Below are positions 45,800 to 55,859 of a DNA stretch of 64,000 nt, one piece after another. This stretch comes from Oscheius dolichura. Its lineage: Eukaryota > Nematoda > Chromadorea > Rhabditida > Rhabditidae. The notes under the pieces were generated by a model. It searched no databases and was not told the DNA's origin. It saw only the letters and a program-made list of their open reading frames with translations. Position 1 is the first letter of the stretch. Each line of letters begins with the position of its first letter. Where the stretch lies: positions 7,998,001 to 8,062,000 of the forward strand of contig OW051496.1 in NCBI GenBank assembly GCA_932521035.1, read 5' to 3'. The translations under genes and the position numbers were made by a program.

Positions 45800-47187
45800 C
45801 CACCGCCTTACTTCTAGTCCCATATTTTTCGTTACCACCCCTCGTCTCCTATATTTCTAAGCCGTGGTCGTTTCCGTAGAAATGCGCTGGGCCATCTGGT
45901 CGTAAATTCAACAGAGAGGCAAGTTTTTATCAAAAGGCGACGGACGACTTCAGTCCTTTTCTTCTCGTTAGGTTCATTGATCGTACCTGGGATATGACAC
46001 TGGGGAAACGGATAAGTGGAAGATGCTAATTAATCCATTCAAGGAGTAAACAACCGAGAGTAGCCCGTCCATTTCTGCCAGGAGTTCTTCTCCTTTCCAA
46101 TTATTGTCCCCTCCACCCCAAGATCAACGGGAACACCTCTCTTCCGGATAGAATTAGTGATCTCCGTCTGAAAAACAAGCCGTCACTCTTCTCTTTTTTG
46201 CTCTTGCTGACAATCTCAATCTATCCCGATGTCCCTCAAACATCTTCTAATGAGATCTCTTGGTTTGGAACATATACCCCCGGAAAGGGAGAAAAGAACA
46301 AGATTTGTCTAGCAAGAGATCGAGAATTTCCATGATATTTGATAGCCGGGGAGATTGTCATTTGTGTCAATCACAGGTGTGAGTACGGCGGATGGGGGGC
46401 AGATGACACAAGGCGACGGGTAACGGGTGACCAGCGGACGGAAAAAAGAACAAGAGAAGTGAACAATGGGAAGAGGATTTAATAGGTACAGTAGGCCAGT
46501 TTGACCATAGTTTCCTAGAATTTGGAGATCTCCTGATCCATGGCAGCCTCTGCCCGGCGCCAGACATCCCGGCCGGGGACCGAGGTTACAGCCTAGATTT
46601 TTGGAAGATTAAAAGGTTTAATGGAAGGGCCGTCCAGCATCCTGGTTCCAAATTTCCCGCCTTGAGCCCAGCTATGCCTGAACCTGCCAGAGGCCGCGAA
46701 GGCCAAGTGACAAGAGGCTGAGCCTCCTCCTGACTTCCTTTCTTCCCACTCCTTCTATTATTTTGCCCTCAAACCTCCCCTTTATAAAGTTTCTCGTCTA
46801 TTTTTCGTTGTTTTCCCTTTATAGTCGGGCCTGCCATTCAAGCAATCACGGCTCTCCCTTACCTCTCCCCTAATAGCCGGCCTTTATTGCCCCGGCTCTC
46901 TTTCTCTCTCTTTTTTCCTCTTCTCGTCACCTCTCATTTATAAGTAATGCAGCTTTCTCTCCTCCCTCTCCTCTGAGGAATAAGAATCCCGCGTAATTAC
47001 AAGTCACTGTCGCCGACGACACGGCCGACTGAGTTGCCCCGCCTCCGGGGGAGATTTCTTCAGCTCTAGCTCTCACACCTTGTCCTCTTTCACTTCCAGA
47101 GGATTTTATCGCTTTAAAAATAATAAAATACCCCCTTTTTGAGAAGTAGAGTAATAATAGGTTAATTTCAGATAGAAATAGAGGTGG
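45800..47187. other. Intergenic region upstream of the ligand-gated channel
   Basis: Mixed composition, CT-rich from about 46700. A TTAATTTCAG acceptor ends at 47171, 17 bases before the channel start with no donor in view, and fits a trans-splice acceptor. No gene found. Confidence 0.45.
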
Positions 47188-50184
47188 ATGAAGAGTCTCC
47201 CCTTGTTGGCCATGAGCTGGCCCGTCTGGTTAGTCCACGCCATCGACTACGACTGGACACCACCAACGGAAGAAGTCGAAATACCAAAAAGACGGTCAGC
47301 TCCTTATTTATCAATCTTTCCCTGGCTAATTCCCCACCTCGTACTGAATCTCAAACCAACGGCCAAGCACTTGCCCGGCTTGTCATGTCCACTTAGTCAT
47401 GCGAATCTAGAGCTAAATATCCAAGGGGGGCATTTCTCACTTCTCTTCCCCTCGCCACTCAGGTCAATTCACTTCCGGAGGCAGCAGAAAAGAGCACATA
47501 TTAGGGAAGGAGTCCTTATGAAGTTTAAAGTGGCCACGGAGTAGTGGGCCTTCAATTACGGGGGTGTCTGGGAGGCATATTCGAGTTTTTGGTCTCGTGA
47601 AGAAAATGATAACCCAAAGTCTTCTTAGATATCACAATTGTACACGGGACACGGATATCATCGACAAATTGCTCAATGGAACGGGTTACAATAAATTCAG
47701 GATTCCAGGTAGGCCATCCTCCCTTGTCTCTTATCCGCCCTCCTTCTTTTAGAAGACGATGGGATGACAGTGTTTGTGGAGATCTGGATCCAGGCCATCA
47801 CCTCAATTGACGAGCTGACAAATGATTTTGAAATGGACATTTACATTACTGAGAAATGGCTGGACCCCGCGTTGAACTTTGCCAATTTATCTCCGTGTAA
47901 AGGTGAGTCCCTCTGCCCATTTTATTGCTCTGTGGTGTTCTATTTCGCTGCAAAAAATACTGCTCAGATTCGCGAGGGGATGTAATTGCTCACAACTATC
48001 GGAAATGCGCGATGTCTTTGGGGGGAAGAGTTCTACGGCGGCGGTGGGCACCTGTCATCGGGAGGAGAGATGCTTTTTAGGGGAAAGAGAGTCGAATGAG
48101 AGCAAAATTGGATAGAGGAAAGGAAGTCTCTTTTATGTGCTTTGTAGTGGGCTATTTTTGACTTTTGACTCATCTCCACACCAAGAACAGGACTCGTAGG
48201 ACCCGTCCTCCGTTCCAGCTGTCCCCTTTCTCTCTTCTTGGCAAAGCACATCCTCTAGTCCAGTGGTCCAATTTTCTAGTCTGCCGGTCGTCCTCCGCTA
48301 GTCCACTGGCCCAGTTTTCCAGTCTGCCAGTCCTCCTTCTTGCTTATTAAAAATATACTGCCTAAAATAGCTTGAATCTCTTCCAGGCAATCTCTCCCTC
48401 AACCACCAGGTCTTGGACCGGCTCTGGACGCCCAATAGCTGTTTTATCAATTCAAAAGTGGCCCAGATCCATGATTCTCCCTTCAGGTGACCTCCACCTT
48501 CCATCTTCCCTATAATTTCATCCCTTTAGGAGTGTCTTCCTTATGTTATTCCCAAATGGAACAGTCATGGTAAACTACCGTGTCCGAGTAAAAGGGCCCT
48601 GCTCACTGGAGTTGAGCAACTTCCCAATGGACATTCAGAGTTGTGGTTTGGTATATGAAAGGTAGTTCTTTTCCTCTGTATTTTCTGGATAGGATTCCCT
48701 TCAGTTTCAATTACAATCGGCAAGAAGTCATGATGAAATGGGCTCCAATAGACGAGCCCGTCCAGAAATTGGCCGAGATTGTTCTTCCCGACTTTGATCT
48801 CTTCATGATCAAATCCAAGGCAATGCAAGAGGTAAGGAACTCCTTCCTCTTTCTTCTATCAGCCTATTTCCAGCCCTATCCAGCCGGGATGTGGGACGAG
48901 CTTCATGTCGTGCTGCTGTTCGAAAGGCGATTCATCTGGTACTTTATGCAGGCATATCTCCCCACCTACCTAACAATATTCATTAGGTACTGTCATTCGA
49001 ACAGGGTTTATTAACAACGATTCCCACGTATTTGACTATTTTCATCAGGTAGGTAGGCCGAAATGGAGCGGAAGGGAGGAGGGAACACGTGGAAGCCGTT
49101 AACCATTGCCTTTGCAATTGAAGCGTATCAGAAGGGGCCGGGGAGAATTAGTCACGAGTGAGAGGGTTTCAAGCCATAAAAGGTGTTCAGAAAAGCGGAG
49201 ACAACTTTTTTTGACAGAATGGGCTATCCAAAATCTCTAACAACAGTTAGTATTGGTAGCAAAAGAGCATGGAAGAGGCTCGCCGAGGTTTCTACCTGGA
49301 ATACGGTACGGGGAGGTGCCCATTACACTGGGGAGTCGTAATAATGTTTTTGAGAAAAAAAACCAAAACTTTGGTCTAAATATTAGAGAACCTGCCCTTG
49401 AGTCCTCCTTACCTTTCAAAGGAATTTTGAAATGCAGCATCCCATCTACGCATGTCCTTTTGGTCCCAGTGGTCTGATGGCCCCGTGCCGGGCTGACTCC
49501 CGAGCCATGTATGCCCTCACCTGAAATTGGATGAAACCGTTTTCCTGAGGATAACCATCCCCTTTTCCAGCTGGGTCTCCTTTTCCCTGGGCCCTCACGC
49601 CATCCCCGCGAGGACAATGCTCGGAGTCAACGCCCTCCTCGCCATGATCTTCCAATTCGGCAACATTATGCGGAATCTTCCCCGAGTTTCCTACATCAAG
49701 GCTATTGGTAAGCCACTCCCTTCTTCTCTAGAGAAAGACGGCCTTTTCAGATGTGTGGATGCTCGTCTCGATGACATTCATCTTCTCGAGTCTGCTAGAA
49801 CTGGCCATAATTGGCTACAAGGTACGGGATATCGGAGCGAAGCCGAGGATTTCGACGCCGAAGAAAAAAAAGGTAGCCTCTGTTGCTCTTAGAATAAAGA
49901 TCGGATAATTCCAGAAGGGAGCGGACAGTTCCCCCCAGGGCAGTTGTGTCTTCGAGAAGCGGTTCATGTTCCCACCCGGCTGTAATAATAACCTCTACAA
50001 ACCGCCGGAAAACAACTGGCCGCCGGAGAGGATAGACGCCATCTCCAGTGTTGCCTTCCCTCTGAGTTTCTTCATTTTTAATGTGAGTCAACCATTTTTC
50101 GAAAAGAAGAGAGTTCAGATCGTGTATTGGTCATACTATCTGAACAGGAAGAAGCAAATGATGGAAAAGCTCCATTCCATGTGA
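47188..50184 (+). CDS. Cys-loop ligand-gated chloride channel subunit, ACC/LGC-46-like
   Basis: Pentameric neurotransmitter receptor subunit; the closest family I recognise is the nematode acetylcholine-gated chloride channels. Exons 47188-47294, 47629-47708, 47753-47902, 48387-48486, 48530-48661, 48705-48831, 48874-48986, 49571-49707, 49751-49872, 49915-50082 and 50119-50184 sum to 1,302 bases, 433 residues. A short signal peptide starts MKSLPLLAM. The Cys-loop is C170-x13-C184 ([13 protein letters not shown] between). M1 holds [10 protein letters not shown]2 carries PAR (282-284) in [20 protein letters not shown], the anion-selective signature. M3 is [20 protein letters not shown], and M4 ends in [21 protein letters not shown] is typical of this family. 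The M3-M4 loop is unusually short, about 60 residues. The last intron is 36 bases and stop-free in frame. No breaks. Confidence 0.92.
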
Positions 50185-50554
50185 TCTTTCTCATTGTATC
50201 TCTGGGTCGAAATACAACATTATTCACATTTTATCATTTTACGGTGTTTTCGAGCAGTTACTGCTCCTTTCGTTGAACAAGTATGCCTCGGACCGCCGTT
50301 GGCCGCGTTGGGATTAAAAATTGGACAGTCGAAAAACGTTTGACGGTCTGATTTTTCTGCTTCTCTCGCCTTCTCATACAACCCGTGAGGCAGGCGTTGA
50401 ATGTTCGAGTTTTTCGGGACTCACCTGTGGCATTCGTTGAATGGTCAAGTTTTTCATATAAATATTGTCATCTTCCCATTCGAAGATAAGGATAACAGGA
50501 TGAAGAAATGCATACGCCTGTAAAAATATTTTTATTTTCTGTGTTGATGTCAAA
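50185..50554. other. Intergenic: channel 3' end to decayed succinyl-CoA ligase
   Basis: AT-rich sequence with no start, no mitochondrial targeting exon and no ATP-grasp exon for the gene remnant that follows. Two TTCGTTGAA-like repeats with Gly/Phe-like coding are present but not interpretable. Confidence 0.4.
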
Positions 50555-51203
50555 ATGAATTTTGATGATAGCGTTTACTTTCGACAGAAGCAAATCTTTG
50601 ATATGGAGGATCTCTCTGAACAGGTAATTTATTTTATTGTTTATATATAAATCTAAACTGGTTTAGGATCCACGAGAAGTAGAAGCTAGGAAGCACAATT
50701 TGAACTACATTCCTCTTGATGGAAATATTGCATGTCTCGGTTTGCTGCTTACTAATTCTTTATATCTTATATTTTTAGTAAATGGAGCTGGATTGGCTAT
50801 GGCCACTATGGACGAAATTAAAAAACGAAACTAAAAGGAGGAGAGCCAGCTAATTTTTTGGATGTAGGTGGAGCCGTAACAGAAGAACAAGTATATAATG
50901 CTTTCCGAATAATTTGTAGCAATCCAAAGGTGTGGTGTGTTGTTTGTAAATATGCAGTTTAGGTTAAATCTATCCTTGTCAATATTTTTGGAGGAATCGT
51001 CAATTGTAAAACTATTGCCAAAGGGCTGATAAAGGCCTGCAAAGAGATCGATATTACAACTCCTTTAGTCGTTCGCCTTGAAGGAACAAATGTTGAAGAT
51101 GCCAAGAAACTTATGAAAGCTTCCAATCCTTCCCATCATTACAGCCAACAATCTATCCGAAGCTGCTGAAAAAGCAGTTAGTGTCAGTACAGCTTCCGCA
51201 TAA
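50555..51203 (+). pseudogene. Succinyl-CoA ligase beta subunit (SUCLG2-like), 5'-truncated and frameshifted
   Basis: The intact enzyme makes ATP or GTP from succinyl-CoA in the mitochondrial TCA cycle. Only the C-terminal CoA-ligase half is here: [60 protein letters not shown] and [17 protein letters not shown] are all collinear with SUCLG2. The ATP-grasp N-terminal half is absent. The frame breaks twice: near 50820-50835, where about 8 extra bases (AAACGAAA) precede the expected LKGGEPAN, and near 51130, where one extra C precedes the expected [10 protein letters not shown]. It keeps introns with good splice sites, so it is not a retrocopy. AATAAA lies at 51215-51220. Assembly errors could explain the shifts but not the missing half. 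Confidence 0.7.
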
Positions 51204-51214
51204 ACTGTTCTAGT

Positions 51215-51220
51215 AATAAA
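51215..51220 (+). terminator. Poly(A) signal of the succinyl-CoA ligase remnant
   Basis: AATAAA 12 bases past the last in-frame stop and 93 bases before the V-ATPase e start codon. That spacing is typical between genes of a nematode operon. Confidence 0.55.
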
Positions 51221-51312
51221 GTTTTTTTTCTTCATTTTATTGATCTGTTCTTCCTGTATCCTTCTATAAGTATCTTGAGAAATTTTCTAAATTGTTTGTA
51301 CACATTCTGTAG

Positions 51313-51637
51313 ATGTTTATTTTAACTCCAATAATTATTACTGCCTTCTGGATAGGAGTTTACTTAGCCGGGTCTCGTGCTGTCCCACGGGGAGCTAACA
51401 AAGGTTTTAAATTCTCCTACTTTAGGTCACGCGAATATTTTAGAACTCATTTCTCTAATGCTAAAGATGACCGCAGTAGTGTGTTGGCTATTTTGGGCAT
51501 TGGTAATTCTTTGTTTGCTTACCTATCCTTTCCTTTAGATCTATCTTCATCAGTTGAATCCACTCATCGGACCACAAATTAACGCTCGAACTCTTTACTG
51601 GCTAGCTAACAAGGGATACTTTTTTAGACAAGATTGA
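51313..51637 (+). CDS. vha-17: V-ATPase V0 subunit e (ATP6V0E, vha-17)
   Basis: Tiny membrane subunit of the proton-pumping V-ATPase rotor sector. Exons 51313-51403, 51444-51502 and 51539-51637 give 249 bases, 82 residues (human 81). Two transmembrane helices are seen: LTPIIITAFWIGVYLAG and MTAVVCWLFWALIYLH. The conserved linker PRGANKG corresponds to PKGPNRG, and QLNPLIGPQINARTLYWL matches the family signature QLNPLFGPQL. The frame is intact through two 35-40-base introns. It lies between a succinyl-CoA ligase remnant and RNase kappa on one strand with operon-like spacing. AATAAA overlaps 51646. Confidence 0.93.
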
Positions 51638-51848
51638 TGTACATAAATAAAGAACCAGCAGAACAATCGACTTTTATACGCTATACATTCTATACGATTA
51701 TAAAATTATTTATTTGCATTAGTTCGTAACTGTTCACAATTGATGCTCATTCCGTAACTAATTTCTTGTTCATTCGCTTGTTTTCATGTTATTGTCTAAT
51801 CAATTATAGGCAATTATGTTATCATTTGAATATTTTTGGCAGCGTAAG

Positions 51849-52156
51849 ATGAAAGCCTACTGGTGAGTTTTATTTAATTCAATAAATAACCTTGACTTTT
51901 AGGGTGGTAATGTCAGCCGCCGGAGTGATCTTCCTAAGTATATTAGGCTTCTTCTTCTACATAGAATCGACTGCTCTCTTTCCCGACCTCTATGTTAAAG
52001 AAGGTGAAATTGTGACTATCAAGTTAGTTTTTTAACAATCTCATTGTGTTTAGAGATATCGAAGCAAATTTCTACGAACAGGCTCAAAAATGTTGGATAG
52101 CGGCTGGAATAAGTGGAGTTTCACTACTTGGTGCTCTTTGGATATACAACACCTAA
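51849..52156 (+). CDS. RNASEK: RNase kappa (RNASEK), V-ATPase-associated membrane protein
   Basis: Two-pass membrane protein first described as a ribonuclease and later found bound to the V-ATPase and needed for endosome acidification (family knowledge). Exons 51849-51862, 51903-52022 and 52054-52156 give 237 bases, 78 residues (human 98). VMSAAGVIFLSILGFFFYIE matches the first helix (LSAWGVIMLIMLGIFFNVHS), and FYEQAQKCWIAAGISG matches LYEQVSYNCFIAAGLY. The donor must be GTTAGT at 52023 to keep frame. A TTGGCAG acceptor six bases before the ATG, with no donor upstream, fits SL-type trans-splicing. AATAAA at 52198. It is the second V-ATPase-related gene in a row. Confidence 0.9.
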
Positions 52157-52197
52157 ATAAGTCTATTGATGTATGTATTCCATTTTGTCCTGTATAT

Positions 52198-52203
52198 AAT
52201 AAA
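52198..52203 (+). terminator. Poly(A) signal of RNase kappa
   Basis: AATAAA 42 bases past the stop codon. Confidence 0.6.
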
Positions 52204-52393
52204 CTTGTATTATTATTTCGAGAGGAAATTTTTTATACTTGCCGAAAACAACGACTCGGAGCTGTGAATTTCTCCAGAAACTGGTGGACCTTTTTGGCGA
52301 CCAGAATACGAAGGAAGAGCCAAGGGAGAGGATCCTCTAGATCCGATCCATCCTCATGAAAGTTCTCTTTTTGTCGACACAAGGAATTGCTGG

Positions 52394-52750
52394 CCTTCCT
52401 CTCAAGTAAGGTGGCCACTGGCCACCGGCATAACTCGGAGATGAAAGCCGGGTCCATTCGGTTATGTCCTTGATGCCGTCTGCGGAAAGCCTGCCCCTGA
52501 TGGCCACCTCATCGGGGACGAGCATAAACACTGGCTGGTCGTCCTCTCAAGTAGGGTGGCCAATGAGCAGCACCCAGTGGCAGAACTCGGAGTTCCCCGC
52601 CTGTTGGTGTCCACTCCTCCAGATGGCAAAGAGGGAACAACTGCTGAGCTGCTCGTCGGTAAATGAACAAAGGGAAGTCCATTCGGTTTATGCCCTCGGT
52701 GTCGACACAGACAGAAACCGACACGTGATGGCCACCTCGGGTACGAGCAT
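52394..52750. repeat. Imperfect tandem duplication
   Basis: Two copies side by side (52394-52526 and about 52536-52750). Both begin CCTCTCAAGTA and GGTGGCCA, share AACTCGGAG, then TCCATTCGGTT, and end GATGGCCACCTC with GACGAGCAT or TACGAGCAT. Copy 2 carries about 80 extra bases in the middle. On the minus strand both copies encode WPPYLRGRPA, but the frames are broken. This suggests a decayed gene with an internal repeat rather than a working one. Confidence 0.7.
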
Positions 52751-52892
52751 CATGGCCTCGCCTCCTTACTGGAATAGAGGAGGGGGTACGGTAGAGATCG
52801 ACTAGTGGGTTTATTAATTAGAGAGGTGAAGTAGAAAGAACACAACTCGAACGTCTCCGCATCTACAGATATTTGACCCGGTGAAACGATGG

Positions 52893-53569
52893 CTACTGCC
52901 TTTCGACCCAGGCATATCGTTGGCGCATTTCTTCTTCTTCTTCGGGGGTGAAGTCATTCTCCAGATTATACAAGACCCGCAGCTGCTCGACACTCTTATT
53001 GGTGGCCATGTCGGCTATCTTCTGGCAAATGATGTCGGCAATTCCCTCGGCTTCAATGGCATGCGAAGCCTGAAAGGGGGCACATTGATTCTCGACTACA
53101 GTTCCTGTTTAGATTAATCTTGGGGCTACTTCTTGGTTTTAGATGGGAATGTACTTACCATAAGGAGTCGCAGTAGCTGAGCAGATGAGACGTCCAGGTA
53201 GCTCTTGTCCCAGTCGGTCAGCACTATCCGGGGATTGTCGCCGGGCCCTCGTGGCTCAAAGTAGTCTCCTTTGTGTTCCTCGGCATATTCTTTGAACTTC
53301 TCCAGGCACCAGCCGTCAACAGGCATGGGAATCGGATCCTACAGCTCATTATCATTATTAACCAATTAAAAATGGGTCCTCACATTGTTGTAATGCTTCT
53401 CCGCTTCGGGAGAAAGGAGATCCAGGTCGGCGATAATCGTTTCAAGGATGTTTGAATGTAAACAATCGCGGGCTTCCATGGCTATCACTTTGTCGTCATT
53501 TCCTTTTAGGGAAAACAGCTTTTCTACTGTCTCCAGCCTCTCGTGGAGCTTTTTTTTGTTTTTAGTCAT
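52893..53569 (-). CDS. Skp1-related protein (copy 2), with intact C-terminal F-box-binding region
   Basis: Adaptor of SCF ubiquitin ligases. Minus-strand exons 53384-53569, 53159-53338 and 52893-53069 sum to 543 bases, 180 residues. FSLKGNDDKVIAMEARDCLH corresponds to the Skp1 first strand and helix, and DWDKSYLDVSSAQLLRLLMA to the [20 protein letters not shown] block. The last exon, ADIICQKIADMATNKSVEQL, then YNLENDFTPEEEEEMRQRYA, corresponds to [28 protein letters not shown]. Unlike copy 1, the F-box-contact tail is kept, ending WVERQ where Skp1 ends WCEEK. The middle segment is longer and more charged than in Skp1, hence a divergent paralogue (skr type). An acceptor CTCCAG six bases before the ATG suggests trans-splicing. 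Confidence 0.85.
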
Positions 53570-53699
53570 TTCTATCTGGAGAAATTCACTAAAATATGGA
53601 AAATATATGGATAAGAGGGGAGAATAATGAAGGAATTTTGCGGCTACAGCTGTTTTATCATTTATAATCATTAGAATTTGAGAGATATGGAAGAAATAA

Positions 53700-54570
53700 C
53701 TCTATTTCTAAGGCTAACTTTTGAAACAAGACATAAAAGGACGAGAAACTCGAATAAACAGTGGCAAAAAAAGATCATGGTCGGAGGCGAGCCGCCCCGG
53801 CCAAACAGCTGAGGAGAATCGATACACGAACGGGCAATGAACCGGCAACTCCAAGTCTAGAAAATGGATGATTATTAAATTTAAACCGTTTCAAGGATAA
53901 GGAAGAAGCCGGGCATCATTGGTGGAAGGTGTCTCCAGTTCCTCTGGGGAGGAAGAACAGGGCGGGCACCCTCTTTTTGGGCAAGGCCCTTTCCTGGTAA
54001 CGATTCTCAGCCAAATTATCTCGTTTCAATTGGTTTAGTGTATAAAAATAATCCATAACATTTATAAAATATACTAGAGAAACGCCTCAATACCCTTGAA
54101 TTAACGTATTCCTCCTAGCTAAAGACGGGGGAGGGCAGGGAAGATTTTTATACCAAAAGAGAGACAGCGTCCTTTTTTTGAGAGGGCGACCTAATAATCG
54201 ACACTCTGCTAAAACCATTTCTCTCCACAGATCGAATCAATCCCCAAAGAATATGGCTACGAAGAGGGATGACAGGAAGAAGAGAAGAAAGGCAACGCTC
54301 GGCTGGCTCAGACCCAGCCCAACTATGGTACACTGTACTAGAGACAATTCTTGGCCCGCTATATATTCTTCTGTAAATGGATATCCACTTCAGGATGACA
54401 TCCTCCAGGTGTGACCCAGCCCTAGAGGTCAATATAACCCTTGTGTACTTTGTATGTACCCGCGTGGTTCGGCCCGTCTCCCGTTCATGTTTCCAATCCA
54501 TTTTTACCCATTCCCTGACCATTTTCCCCCTCAAAATATCTCATTTTATCGTCGATATTTTCCATTATTA
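53700..54570. other. Intergenic between Skp1-like copy 2 and the acetyltransferase remnant
   Basis: The two genes diverge from here. Frames up to 128 codons on the minus strand (54148-54534) lack splice context and look like chance. No regulatory element identified with confidence. Confidence 0.4.
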
Positions 54571-54578
54571 GTTCAGAT

Positions 54579-55289
54579 ATGTCTTCACCTTCAAATTGTA
54601 AACTGGATTCGGAGTTTGACTTCCTCCCAGCAACGGCAGACGGATTTCATCAAACTGGAACCACACTATAAGGTTAATCTTCCTCCTTTTGGTTCACCAG
54701 GTACTGTATCTTTCAGGCCCTTGAAGTGACCTACACCGAGAGCCGGTACCTCTTCCACTGACTCATGCCCATCGCCCTCCACTATCCATATTCTGTAAAG
54801 GTCCTGGAAAAGTCTACAGGCAGGCTGGTAGCCACCAGGACAATGTCAGTGGGCCATCGAGACTCTACATTCACTTGGGAGCCATCCCCCTTCGATGAGA
54901 GCAGAATGAGCAAGAAGATGATGAAAATGGAGAGGGTCAATTTCTGGAAGAGAGTCGACCCGACAGGCAGCCTCGTCGTGGCCGAACATCAAAGGAAGGG
55001 AATCGCCAAGAAGATGCTGGAACTATTCCTGGATTTCGATCAGTTGAGGGCAGAATTCTACTGTAGCGAGGAGGATGAGGAGGTAATTTTCAGGTTTATT
55101 TTTTTCATTATCATTTTCGGCCACAGAATTGGGCCAAGAAGGTAAGCCTTTCTATTCCTATTCTAAAAAAAGTCGTGGCAAGGCTTTTAATAGAAATTGC
55201 TTCAGATGGACGATGGAACAACAAGCATCAAGGTCACTTCCTTCTTTGCACTGCCTCTGATCGTTTCCCCGAATTTGTGTAACCTTTAA
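54579..55289 (+). pseudogene. GNAT-family acetyltransferase, frameshifted and interrupted by a stop
   Basis: Related to arylalkylamine-type N-acetyltransferases. Exons run from 54579. The first reads DSEFDFLPATAD and then shifts frame by one base near 54641, where an extra G precedes the expected DFIKLEPHYK. The second, after CTTTCAG at 54717, reads ALEVTYTESRYLFH, then an in-frame TGA (near 54762, where a tryptophan codon would fit). It continues MPIALHYPYSVKVLEKSTGR and then VAEHQRKGIAKKMLELF, the acetyl-CoA motif (Q-R-K-G-I-A). Two short exons finish at 55289 (LTSFFALP-like end). Two independent lesions suggest a decayed gene. Sequencing error, or a start at the ATG at 54765 giving a shortened protein, are alternatives. 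Confidence 0.55.
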
Positions 55290-55292
55290 CCT

Positions 55293-55840
55293 TCACGTAC
55301 GGCTGATACACAGTCGGCAGATTGTATTTTCAGTTCTCAATACAGCTTGGAATTCCTTCAAGGGGGCAGGAGACAGCAGCGTCTGTCGCTCCTGTTTGGG
55401 GTCAGAAATATAGAATAAACACGATTTGTACATTTCCAGAATTGTCTTGTCCACGGCTGGATTTGACTTGGACGACTGACCGAGGACAGCGATGACCCCC
55501 CGGGGATGGTCGCTGATAGATGGCATCTCTTCGCAGAATTCTCCTCGTACAGTACTACTGGGCTCGTCCTCCCAGAAAAGACTGATCTCCCATAAAGTTT
55601 GGAGCCACTTCCACTTGTTGAATAAATACACAACATTCTAAATATTTGTACCATCGCCAGCTGGAATCATGAAAACTTTCGCCAAAAGAGAATTATGTAA
55701 CAGTGAGCGAGGAAGATGAACTCGGCCTCGTAAACTCTCGGCACTACCTGACAACACATAAACCCTTGGCCAGTTGCCATGGTTGGTCATGTCTCTCCGT
55801 GCCTTAGGGAATGAGCTATGGCTGGCGTCATATGACATTG
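55293..55840 (-). CDS. Unidentified protein, convergent with the acetyltransferase remnant
   Basis: The main exon runs from an ATTTAG acceptor near 55640 to the stop at 55293 and reads FNKWKWLQTLWEISLFWEDE, SDHPRGVIAVLGQ, KTILEMYKSCLFYISDPKQE and LSPAPLKEFQAVL. This is protein-like throughout, with normal codon use. An upstream exon near 55690-55780 may read VPRVYEAEFIFLAHCYIILF, but the join is not settled, so the start is unknown. I do not recognise the family. Its stop lies 3 bases from the end of the opposite-strand acetyltransferase frame. Confidence 0.45.
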
Positions 55841-55859
55841 ACATAAAACTAAAACTATC

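Noticed and set aside
54148-54534. A 128-codon minus-strand frame
   Set aside because: No domain, no splice signals, unlike codon use; probably chance.
54762-54764. TGA in the acetyltransferase remnant as a selenocysteine codon
   Set aside because: The family does not use selenocysteine there, the alignment favours tryptophan, and a separate frameshift already marks the gene as broken.
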